In this document: one piece after another, positions 1 to 5,430 of the stretch
Layout of the letters: every line of letters begins with the position of its first letter
Numbering within the stretch: the stretch's first letter is position 1
Made by a program: the position numbers and the translations under genes
Assembly (NCBI GenBank): GCA_013820865.1
Contig: JACDHU010000139.1
Span: forward strand, 1-5,540
Origin: Chloroflexota bacterium
GTDB taxonomy: Bacteria > Chloroflexota > Limnocylindria > QHBO01
Length of the DNA stretch: 5,540 bases
Reading direction: 5' to 3'
The notes under the pieces: model-generated
The model's database searches: none
What the model saw: only the letters and a program-made list of their open reading frames with translations
Told to the model about the DNA's origin: nothing

Positions 1-126
1 CCTCACGAAACCCGCTATGATTGGTTCCGCCTCGACGCCGAGGCACTCGAGTGCCTGAAGACCACGACCCGACAGGCGTGCCAAACCGATCCGCCAGCCT
101 GCCTGAACTTCGGGGAGCGAGCGTAA
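1..126 (+). CDS. C-terminal fragment of an unrecognised protein (5' end outside window)
   Basis: Frame 1 is open from the first base to a TAA at 124-126 and gives 41 residues beginning PHETRYDWFRLDAEALECLK and ending FGERA. About three quarters of its codons end in G or C, like the certain genes of this window, which supports real coding. I do not recognise the family: the fragment is too short and has no diagnostic motif. It is soluble-looking, with no membrane segment. It converges on the minus-strand VOC gene with about 100 bp between the two stop codons. An imperfect inverted repeat (GCCGGGA at 203-209, TCCCGGC at 228-234) lies between them but has no T-tract. The alternative is a chance open frame, which I think less likely because of the codon bias. 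Confidence 0.45.
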   Translation, partial: PHETRYDWFRLDAEALECLKTTTRQACQTDPPACLNFGERA

Positions 127-224
127 GAGCCGCGGCCATGCCGAGTCGAAACGCAAAGTTGTCCACGGAGGGTTCCTGCCAGCCTGGCTGCTGCGGCTTC
201 ATGCCGGGAATTTCATGGCGGTGT

Positions 225-674
225 TCATCCCGGCGCGTCCTCCGGTGCGCCATCGGCGCCATTGAGCACCTGGCGGAACTCGATGACACGGCCATCGGGG
301 TCGGCGCAGAAGAGCTGATGCCAGCCTTCGATCGCCCACTCGCCCATGTCGCTGTAGGAGATGCCTTCTTCGTCGAGGCGCGTGCGTACCGCCGCGATAT
401 CGGCTACGCGAAAGGCGAGGTGTCCGGAGCCGAGCGGATTGACGGGCAGGCTCTGGCGCGCGGCGAAGCCGGGATCGTCAGGGATGAAGTGGTACTGGTA
501 GCCCCAGGGATCCTGCAACGTCGCAATATCGGCTCCGTAGGAGTCCTGGTCGCGCGGCAGCTCGACTGGTGTCAGTCCCAGCAGGTTGCGGTAGAAGTCG
601 GCTGTGCGGGCAACGTCGCCGCCGTCGCCGATCGCCAGGTTGAGGTGGTGCGGTCGCGGGAATTTGTCGGTCAT
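225..674 (-). CDS. VOC superfamily (glyoxalase/bleomycin-resistance/dioxygenase fold) protein
   Basis: A 149-residue protein of the vicinal oxygen chelate superfamily, made of two beta-alpha-beta-beta-beta modules (about residues 7-65 and 82-135). Module 1 starts RPHHLNLAI and has the typical FYRNLLGL turn. Module 2 starts GSGHLAFRV and ends in the classic DPDGRVIEF strand. Candidate metal ligands are H10, H62, H85 and E132, a complete four-ligand set, so an active metalloenzyme is likely (lyase, isomerase or ring-cleaving type). The substrate cannot be read. Length is normal for a single-chain two-module VOC protein. The ATG (674-672) overlaps the TGA stop of the upstream SDR gene as ATGA, which implies translational coupling and makes this the last gene of the MDR-SDR-VOC operon. 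The frame stays open far upstream through the SDR gene, but that part has no VOC similarity and is a shadow. Confidence 0.9.
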   Translation of the reverse strand: MTDKFPRPHHLNLAIGDGGDVARTADFYRNLLGLTPVELPRDQDSYGADIATLQDPWGYQYHFIPDDPGFAARQSLPVNPLGSGHLAFRVADIAAVRTRLDEEGISYSDMGEWAIEGWHQLFCADPDGRVIEFRQVLNGADGAPEDAPG

Positions 675-1453
675 TCTGCCTCCTCCAGCTCGAAGATAAC
701 CCCGGCGGCGCCGAAGCCGCCGTCGACGTTGAGGACGTGGCCGGTGATGTAGCTCGCCTCGTCGGACGCCAGGAAGACCGCGGCGGCGGCGACCTCGGCG
801 GGCGTGCCGTAGCGACGGGTCGGCACGCTCCCCAGCCAGGCCGCACGGTCTTCGGCGGTGTGCAGCTCGGCGACCATGGGCGTCTCGATCGGCCCCGGCG
901 AGATCGCGTTGACGGTGATGTTGTGCCGCGCCAGCTCTACCGCCATCACGCGCGTGAGCGCGATGACGCCGCTCTTGGAGGCGCCGTAGGCGGCGCGGCC
1001 GGTACCTCCGCGCTCGCCGGAGACCGAGGCGAGGGTGATGATCCGCCCACCGCCGGCCGCAACCATCGTGGGCGCCGCCGCCTGGCAGCAGAGGAAGGTG
1101 CCGGTCAGGTTGACGGCCAGTGTCTCCTGCCAAAGCTCGAGCGAGGTCCGTAAAAATGGCCGCGACCGGGCGACCCCGGCGCTGGTGACGAGGACATCGA
1201 GGCGCCCGAACGTCTCGCACGCGGATGCGACCAGCGCCTCGCACCCCGCCGGATCCCGCACGTCCACCGCCCGCCCGACCGCGCGGCCACCGGCCGCTTC
1301 GACCTCCCCGGCGACCGCGTCGGCCCCCGCGCCATCGCGGTCGGCCACGAACACCGCAGCCCCGGCCGCGGCGAGTCTCAGCGCTATCTCGCGCCCGATT
1401 CCGTTCGCGCCGCCGGTGACGATCGCCGCCTTGCCACCCAGATCGTTTCCCAT
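671..1453 (-). CDS. Short-chain dehydrogenase/reductase (classical SDR)
   Basis: A 260-residue soluble NAD(P)-dependent oxidoreductase of the classical SDR family, full length. Motifs in order: the cofactor glycine motif TGGANGIG at 13-20; D38 at the end of beta-2 (VADRD), which in this family favours NAD(H); an SAG at 91-93 where NAG is usual; N115; catalytic S143; catalytic Y156 and K160 (YGASK); PG at 186-187; and the C-terminal NVDGG at 242-246. The catalytic tetrad N-S-Y-K is complete, so activity is expected, most likely alcohol/ketone interconversion. The substrate is unknown. The ATG is 15 bp downstream of the MDR stop, with GGGAG lying at that junction, so the two are co-transcribed. 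The T-S-A-G in place of N-N-A-G is a mild variant found in other SDRs. Confidence 0.95.
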   Translation of the reverse strand: MGNDLGGKAAIVTGGANGIGREIALRLAAAGAAVFVADRDGAGADAVAGEVEAAGGRAVGRAVDVRDPAGCEALVASACETFGRLDVLVTSAGVARSRPFLRTSLELWQETLAVNLTGTFLCCQAAAPTMVAAGGGRIITLASVSGERGGTGRAAYGASKSGVIALTRVMAVELARHNITVNAISPGPIETPMVAELHTAEDRAAWLGSVPTRRYGTPAEVAAAAVFLASDEASYITGHVLNVDGGFGAAGVIFELEEAE

Positions 1454-1468
1454 TCCGCCGCAGACTCC

Positions 1469-2623
1469 CTAGCCGTCGGCCAAGTCCGGCGCAGGCACGA
1501 TGGTGGACTTGACGCTTCGCATATCGAGCGCGCTCTGGACAGCCTCGCCGATGCCCTCCTCGGTGAACGGGAAGCGGGTCTGCATCTCCGACCACGGGTA
1601 GCGATCCCTCGCCCGGTCGAGCATCGCTATCCCTTTGGCGATGTCGTTGGCGGTGAACGCCCAGCTCCCGAGCACGTTCAGATCCTTCGTGCAGATCCGG
1701 TGCCAGTTCGTCTCGATCGCGCCGGCGTCGGTGAACTGGCCCATCTCGACGTATGTCCCGCCGTCGCGCAGCATCTCGATTCCCTCGGGACCGGCCGAGG
1801 GGTGGCCGGAGCAGTCCATCACGAGGTCCGCGCCGAAGGGGGCGGTCATTCCGCGCACGGCTTCGATGCGCGACTCCGGCGTCTCGTGGTCCTCGAGCGA
1901 GACCGTGGCCTCGGCTCCGAAGCGTCGGCACAGCGCGAGGCGCGGTTTCTCGGGCGCACCGACGACGATCACGCGCCCCGCTCCCATCTCCTGGGCGGCG
2001 GCCACGGCAAGAACGCCGATCGGCCCCGAACCCTGGATGACGACGGTGTCACCCACGCGGAAGAAGCCGGCGCGCTGGGCGCGGTCGAAGGCGCGGATGC
2101 ACGAGGTTAGCGGCTCGGAGAGCGAGGCCAAAGCCAGCGGCATGTCGTCGGGCAGCTTGTAGACCTTCGTCCCCGGCAGCTCGCCGAGGTCGACGTAGAC
2201 CATCTCCGCCCACCCTCCCCACAGGTGCGGCGGCTTCTCGAAGCCGAGGTAGCGACCATAGTACACGGGGGTGAGGCACTTGTTCGCCGTCTCGGGATAG
2301 TGCACGCAGTAATAGCAGCTCCCGCAGGGCATGAGCGGCGGGAGCATGACCTTCGAACCCACCTCGAGAGGTTGGCCCATGAAGTCCTCGGCCAGCTCGT
2401 CCCCGATCTCTTCCACGACCCCCGCCAGCTCGTGGCCGAGCGTGAACGGCCAGGGGAGCGGCTTGGGCCAGTGGCCCTTGAGGATGTGGAGGTCGGTGCC
2501 GCAGACCCCGCATGCGGCGATGCGGATGAGCGCGGCCTTTGGAGGCACCTCGGGCTTCGACACTTCGCGCATAGTGGGCGACGAGCCGGGGCCGTCGAAT
2601 GTGGCAACGCGGACGGTCTGCAT
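1469..2623 (-). CDS. Zinc-dependent medium-chain alcohol/polyol dehydrogenase (MDR family)
   Basis: A 384-residue cytoplasmic zinc alcohol dehydrogenase that probably oxidises an alcohol or polyol with NAD(P). The N-terminal GroES-like domain carries the catalytic zinc set C41 (CGTDLH), H64 and E65 (GHE), with E170 in the conserved EPL. The structural zinc cysteines are C100, C103, C106 and C116; the last gap is slightly longer than usual. The Rossmann domain has GSGPIG at 198-203. The end of beta-2 reads VVGAPEKPR, with G222 where NAD-specific members usually have Asp, so coenzyme preference is open. The C-terminal region (TNWHRI, VLGSWAFT) resembles sorbitol- and threonine-dehydrogenase-like MDRs. 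I chose the ATG at 2623 because AGGAGG sits 8 nt upstream; the frame is open to 2734 but that extension is not family-like. It is first in the operon with the SDR and VOC genes. Confidence 0.95.
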   Translation of the reverse strand: MQTVRVATFDGPGSSPTMREVSKPEVPPKAALIRIAACGVCGTDLHILKGHWPKPLPWPFTLGHELAGVVEEIGDELAEDFMGQPLEVGSKVMLPPLMPCGSCYYCVHYPETANKCLTPVYYGRYLGFEKPPHLWGGWAEMVYVDLGELPGTKVYKLPDDMPLALASLSEPLTSCIRAFDRAQRAGFFRVGDTVVIQGSGPIGVLAVAAAQEMGAGRVIVVGAPEKPRLALCRRFGAEATVSLEDHETPESRIEAVRGMTAPFGADLVMDCSGHPSAGPEGIEMLRDGGTYVEMGQFTDAGAIETNWHRICTKDLNVLGSWAFTANDIAKGIAMLDRARDRYPWSEMQTRFPFTEEGIGEAVQSALDMRSVKSTIVPAPDLADG

Positions 2624-2631
2624 TAGGATCT

Positions 2632-2637
2632 CCTCCT
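2632..2637 (-). promoter_or_regulatory. Strong ribosome binding site of the zinc dehydrogenase
   Basis: The minus strand reads AGGAGG here, a perfect Shine-Dalgarno core 8 nt before the ATG at 2623. It decides the start of the dehydrogenase against the longer open frame upstream. Confidence 0.85.
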
Positions 2638-2648
2638 CACAACGGGTA

Positions 2649-2660
2649 CGGTACATACCG
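2649..2660. promoter_or_regulatory. 12-bp palindrome, candidate operator
   Basis: The sequence CGGTA-CA-TACCG is an inverted repeat with perfect 5-bp arms and a 2-bp centre. It lies in the predicted 5' leader of the zinc dehydrogenase mRNA, about 25 bp upstream of the start codon and downstream of the predicted promoter, where a bound repressor would block the operon. Its GT/AC half-sites loosely resemble GntR-type operators, but no regulator gene lies in the window. A 12-bp palindrome can arise by chance. Confidence 0.3.
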
Positions 2661-2725
2661 ACAGCCGATGTAAACGAGGCACGTGAACCGACCGGCCACA
2701 CAACGATCGGCTGCGGCTGCACGAC

Positions 2726-2754
2726 AAAGTACACGATAGCAACAACACGGTCAA
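2726..2754 (-). promoter_or_regulatory. Candidate sigma70-type promoter of the MDR-SDR-VOC operon
   Basis: On the minus strand TTGACC (2754-2749, 5 of 6 to the -35 consensus) is followed after exactly 17 bp by TACTTT (2731-2726, 3 of 6 to the -10 consensus). Transcription would start near 2719 and leave a leader of about 95 nt before the dehydrogenase start. The -10 match is weak, so this is a candidate only. Confidence 0.4.
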
Positions 2755-2894
2755 CTCCCCGAACGCCGTGTCTGGTCCGTGGAGCCTTGTCTCACAGCGT
2801 TGTTGCTCTTGCGAGAAAAGTTCGCCGCCCGTTGAGGGATCGCCGAGGAGTGGTTGACGTAACTACGGTAGGAAACATCCCGAGCCAGCTTGTG

Positions 2895-2923
2895 TTGACT
2901 CGAATATGGCACTACTTTAACAT
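2895..2923 (+). promoter_or_regulatory. Candidate sigma70-type promoter of the transporter operon
   Basis: TTGACT (2895-2900, 5 of 6 to the -35 consensus) is followed after exactly 17 bp by TAACAT (2918-2923, 4 of 6 to the -10 consensus, with the key T1, A2 and T6 in place). It sits in a locally AT-rich patch. Transcription would start near 2930, leaving about 355 nt of leader before the chosen transporter start. Together with the minus-strand candidate at 2726-2754 it makes a divergent promoter pair. Confidence 0.45.
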
Positions 2924-3055
2924 GATGAAAGGGTTAGGAAGCGAGTACGAGGGAGAAGAGCACGTGGCCCACACCGAAGCGCCGTACCTGGCAGCGTCCG
3001 GCCCATCCCCTAAGAACTGCGTCGTGGTTTGGGGGCCTGAATCTCGTACGGCGGC

Positions 3056-3122
3056 AACGATGCGGAAAACGGTGAGACCGGCGTCTGCTGGCTCGCCGAC
3101 TGCCCTGCACGGCTGCATCGTT
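3056..3122 (+). other. Predicted branched RNA stem in the transporter leader
   Basis: AACGATGC at 3056-3063 is the exact reverse complement of GCATCGTT at 3115-3122. The next two inner positions also pair (one G-U, one G-C), giving about 10 bp. Enclosed are a small hairpin CGGT-GAG-ACCG (3070-3080), a possible GGCG/CGCC pairing (3080-3083 with 3094-3097) and a GCC/GGC pairing close to the stem base. This could be a multi-branched RNA domain. No T-tract follows, so it is not an intrinsic terminator. I match it to no known riboswitch class. Confidence 0.3.
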
Positions 3123-3271
3123 CGGAGGCTGGGCCTATCGCGTTATCGCCCTGCGCCAAGAGGTCGTCGTAATGCAGTTTGGCACGGGCTTGCAAAAACG
3201 CGCGGGTTGGAAAGGTGACAAGCACGTGGGCAGAGACAGGGATTCTGACAGACCAGTGGAGCCGGATGAGA

Positions 3272-3284
3272 GAGGTGGGACCTC
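3272..3284 (+). promoter_or_regulatory. Hairpin over the transporter ribosome binding site
   Basis: GAGGT-GGG-ACCTC is a perfect 5-bp hairpin with a 3-nt loop that ends 1 nt before the proposed TTG start. Its left arm contains the only good Shine-Dalgarno match (GAGG) before that start, so folding would hide it and lower translation. The stretch 3272-3285 also matches the T-box core AGGGTGGNACCGCG at 10 of 13 defined positions. That resemblance may be chance. Confidence 0.35.
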
Positions 3285-3285
3285 G

Positions 3286-4731
3286 TTGGCGACCGATGAG
3301 TACTACGAGGGTATTCCGAGCCACAACCTGACACCGTTGTCGTTCAGGGACATGCCGCCGCCGTTGTCGCTTGGCAAGATCCTCGGTCCGAGCGTGATCC
3401 TCGCCGGGCTTGGCGTCGGGTCGGGCGAGTACATAATCTGGCCGTTCATCGCCGCGAATGTCGGGATCACGATGCTGTGGGCTGCCCTGGTGGGCATCAC
3501 CCTCCAGTTCTTCATCAACATGGAGATCGAACGCTACACGCTTGCCACGGGCGAGACCGCCGTCGTCGGCTTCGCCCGCTACTGGAAACCATTTGGGATC
3601 GTGTTCGCCATCCTGGCGCTGGTGCCGTTCATCTTCCCAGGCTGGGCCACGAGCGCGATCACGATCCTGTCTTTCCTGGCGCCGATAGGCGAGGGGAGCA
3701 TCCCCTTCATCACCATCATCGCGCTCATCGCCATGGGCATAGCGCTCACAGTCTCGCCGGTCGTCTACAACACGGTGGAGAAGGCGGAGTTCTTCAAGGT
3801 CGGCCTGACCATCGTCTTCCTGATCATCGGCATTTTCGCCGTCCTCTTGCCCAGGGGCGACATCCTGACGGATCTCGGCGGGGTGGTCACCAACTTCGGG
3901 CAGATTACCACCTCGGATACGGTCACGGTCTCGGTGCTCCTGGGCGCGATCGTGTTCGCGGGGGCGGGCGGTGCGCTCAACCTCGCGCAGAGCAACTACA
4001 TCCGCGACAAGGGCTTCGGCATGGGGGAGTACATTCCGAAGATCGTCTCGCCCTTCACCGGCGAGGAGCAGGCGGAGCCCGCGACCGGAGCGATGATGCG
4101 CCAGGACGAGGAGAACCTCGAACGGTGGCGGGGGTGGTGGCGGGTCGCCAACATCGAACACTTCATCACGTTCTGGGCCCTCTGCGTCTTCTCCATCGGC
4201 ATCTTCTCCCTGATCGCCTACGCCACGGTGTTCGACCAGGGAATCGCGGAGGCCGCCGACTTCAGCTTCATCCAGGCCGAGGGCGAGGCGCTCAAGAACA
4301 TCGTCGGCGGCTGGTTCGGGACCCTCTTCTGGATCTTCGGCTTTTTCTCGCTGCTCCTCACGGCCCTGGCCGTGATCGACAACGTCTGCCGGGTCATCGC
4401 CGACGCGCTCAAGACCATCCACCTCACCGACAGCAGCATAAGCGAGAGCCGCGTCTACTTTATCGCGGTGTGGACGATCATCGCCATCGGTGCGGCCATC
4501 CTCCTGGCGGGCTTCGACCAGCCGCTGGTCCTGCTCGTGCTATCGGCCGTCGCCAACGGCTTCGTTATGCTCGTCTATATCGCCATGCTACTCGTGCTCA
4601 ACCGCGCGCTGCCAGAGGCGATCAAGCTCAAGGGCCTGCGGCTGATCATAATGATCGTATGCCTGCTCTTCTTCGGCTTCTTCGCGGGCTGGCTGATCCT
4701 CTCGTCGATCACGGGACTGTTCGGAGCCTAG
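3286..4731 (+). CDS. Nramp-like (LeuT-fold) membrane transporter lacking the canonical metal motifs
   Basis: A 481-residue inner-membrane protein with about 11 hydrophobic segments, related to the Nramp (SLC11) divalent-metal transporter superfamily. TM1 (about 32-55, starting KILGPSVILAGLG) aligns with the Nramp first helix, but the metal-binding DPGN is replaced by GSGE (45-48). TM6 (about 213-238) has GGALNLAQSN where Nramp has its MPH motif. The TM6-TM7 loop (about 239-292) is long, charged and rich in Glu, Arg and Trp, making the protein longer than typical Nramps of 400-450 residues. The substrate may therefore not be Mn or Fe. Start: TTG at 3286 follows GAGGTGGG and gives MATDEYYEGIPSHNL. 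An ATG at 3172 with AGAGG 8 nt upstream would add 38 hydrophilic residues, but those use AGA and AGG codons unlike the rest of the gene. It is first in a tight plus-strand operon. Confidence 0.85.
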   Translation: MATDEYYEGIPSHNLTPLSFRDMPPPLSLGKILGPSVILAGLGVGSGEYIIWPFIAANVGITMLWAALVGITLQFFINMEIERYTLATGETAVVGFARYWKPFGIVFAILALVPFIFPGWATSAITILSFLAPIGEGSIPFITIIALIAMGIALTVSPVVYNTVEKAEFFKVGLTIVFLIIGIFAVLLPRGDILTDLGGVVTNFGQITTSDTVTVSVLLGAIVFAGAGGALNLAQSNYIRDKGFGMGEYIPKIVSPFTGEEQAEPATGAMMRQDEENLERWRGWWRVANIEHFITFWALCVFSIGIFSLIAYATVFDQGIAEAADFSFIQAEGEALKNIVGGWFGTLFWIFGFFSLLLTALAVIDNVCRVIADALKTIHLTDSSISESRVYFIAVWTIIAIGAAILLAGFDQPLVLLVLSAVANGFVMLVYIAMLLVLNRALPEAIKLKGLRLIIMIVCLLFFGFFAGWLILSSITGLFGA

Positions 4732-4740
4732 GGGAGGCGA

Positions 4741-4830
4741 ATGCTGCATCGCATCCTCGCACGCTTCATGGTCTTTCTGGTGGTCTTCGCGGTCCTGATG
4801 ACCCTGGCCTACATGCTCGGCCTGATCTAG
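4741..4830 (+). CDS. 29-residue single-pass membrane microprotein
   Basis: An ATG 9 bp after the transporter stop, preceded by GGGGAGG (4731-4737), opens a 29-codon frame ending in TAG. It begins MLHRILARF and continues with an uninterrupted hydrophobic run (about residues 10-29, Met, Val, Phe and Leu rich, containing one Thr and one Tyr). The basic N-terminus (H3, R4, R8) suggests the N-terminus stays in the cytoplasm. Tiny one-helix proteins encoded beside a transporter are often accessory subunits (KdpF in the Kdp potassium pump and AcrZ with AcrB are known cases). I infer that this one may bind or stabilise the Nramp-like protein. Codons are GC-ending like the neighbours. The close spacing makes co-translation likely. 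No family recognised. Confidence 0.7.
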   Translation: MLHRILARFMVFLVVFAVLMTLAYMLGLI

Positions 4831-4964
4831 TGATCGCGGAATGGGACAACGAGGGAATCCCCAAGCTATTCGTACCGGGGACCGAGTGGACACAGATGAA
4901 AGGCTTCCCCCGCAGGGGGTGCTGTGTCGGAGCCGATCTCATATTCGATTGGGTCTTCTCCTGA
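4830..4964 (+). CDS. Possible 44-residue hypothetical protein, GTG start overlapping upstream stop
   Basis: A GTG at 4830-4832 shares its first base with the last base of the microprotein TAG (TAGTG), a stop-start arrangement suited to translational reinitiation. The frame runs 44 codons (MIAEWDNEGIPKLFVPGTEW, then a middle with FPRRGCCVGAD, ending DWVFS) to a TGA 19 bp before the hydrolase ATG. About three quarters of codons end in G or C, as in the neighbours. It is soluble and rich in Trp and Phe, with a CC pair at residues 31-32. No Shine-Dalgarno sequence is visible and no family is recognised. The segment also contains a CCCCC-GCA-GGGGG hairpin (4907-4919) without a T-tract. The alternative is non-coding spacer. 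Confidence 0.42.
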   Translation: MIAEWDNEGIPKLFVPGTEWTQMKGFPRRGCCVGADLIFDWVFS

Positions 4965-4983
4965 TCCATAGTTGAGGAAAGAT

Positions 4984-5430
4984 ATGGACAGAATAAGTTG
5001 GAACCACGGGTATGTGAAAGTGAACGGGATCCGGATCCACTACGTCCGCCATGGATCCGGGATGCCGCTAGTCTTGCTGCACGGCTGGCCCGAATTCTGG
5101 TACGTCTACCACAAGAACGTACACACCCTGGCCGAACACTTCGATGTGATCGTGCCGGATCTACGGGGTTTCGGCGACACCGATAAGCCCGGCCTTCCCA
5201 ACCCGCCGGGTGCCCTGCTCGACCTCCTCGTGGAGGATCTGAGCGGATTCACCGCCGCTCTTGGGATCCACCGCTTCGGCTTGGTGAGCCACGACGTGGG
5301 ATCGTTCGTCGCCCAGTCTTTCGCCAGGGCGTATCCGGAGAAGCTCATCGGGCTGTTCTTCTTCCACTGCGTCTATCCGGGTATAGGCAAGCGCTGGCTC
5401 GAACCGGAGAGTGTTAAACGCTTGGTGTGA
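4984..5430 (+). CDS. Alpha/beta hydrolase, epoxide-hydrolase-like, truncated at its C-terminus
   Basis: The 148 residues match the N-terminal half of alpha/beta-fold epoxide hydrolases and haloalkane dehalogenases. Visible motifs are HGWP at 33-36 (oxyanion hole), RGFGDTDKP at 61-69, and the nucleophile elbow SHDVGS at 102-107 with D104 as the nucleophilic Asp. The residue after D104 is Val, not the Trp usual in both groups. The family is normally about 280-300 residues. The cap domain with its tyrosines and the catalytic acid and histidine are missing, so the product should be inactive. The ATG at 4984 follows GAGG by 6 nt; a TTG at 4972 in the same frame is weaker. The last codons (AGT GTT AAA, then CGC TTG GTG) are less GC-biased, and a transposase fragment starts 9 bp after the stop, so disruption by an insertion sequence is the best explanation. 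Confidence 0.85.
   Translation: MDRISWNHGYVKVNGIRIHYVRHGSGMPLVLLHGWPEFWYVYHKNVHTLAEHFDVIVPDLRGFGDTDKPGLPNPPGALLDLLVEDLSGFTAALGIHRFGLVSHDVGSFVAQSFARAYPEKLIGLFFFHCVYPGIGKRWLEPESVKRLV

Larger units (their letters stand above)
2755..3285. other. Long non-coding region between divergent operons
   Basis: I find no convincing gene in these 531 bp. Short open frames exist on both strands (for example 2922-3218 plus, 2912-3118 minus), but they lack ribosome binding sites, resemble nothing known and contain codons that the real genes avoid. The left part is relatively AT-rich and holds a plus-strand promoter candidate. From about 2930 to 3285 the sequence would form a leader of about 355 nt for the transporter mRNA. 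Stem candidates include GGCCC at 3000-3004 with GGGCC at 3033-3037, the long pairing at 3056-3122, and a small hairpin at 3272-3284. This is unusually long for a simple promoter region and could hold a regulatory RNA. Confidence 0.5.

Noticed and set aside
203..234. Inverted repeat GCCGGGA/TCCCGGC between the convergent genes as a terminator
   Set aside because: The loop is 18 nt, the repeat overlaps the VOC stop codon, and neither strand has a T-tract after it.
21..752. 243-codon plus-strand open frame at the left edge
   Set aside because: It mostly lies antisense to the VOC gene, has no visible ribosome binding site and no family resemblance.
675..1931. Long minus-strand open frame continuing upstream of the VOC gene
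   Set aside because: It reads through the SDR and dehydrogenase genes in another frame, is extremely Arg-rich and shows no family motifs. It is a GC-rich shadow.
2922..3218. Plus-strand frame starting ATG ATG AAA in the intergenic region
   Set aside because: No Shine-Dalgarno sequence, no recognisable protein, and the ATG coincides with the predicted promoter -10 region.
3010..4422. 470-codon minus-strand open frame opposite the transporter
   Set aside because: Its Asp/Glu/Arg-rich low-complexity composition is what the antisense of a GC-rich gene gives. The plus strand encodes a clear membrane transporter.
3477..4829. Long plus-strand open frame overlapping the transporter in another frame
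   Set aside because: It is rich in His, Arg and Gly without motifs, a shadow of the transporter. Only its tail at 4830-4964, beyond the microprotein, is kept as a possible gene.
4907..4919. CCCCC-GCA-GGGGG hairpin as an intrinsic terminator before the hydrolase
   Set aside because: No T-run follows, and it lies inside a tightly packed operon and a possible small gene.
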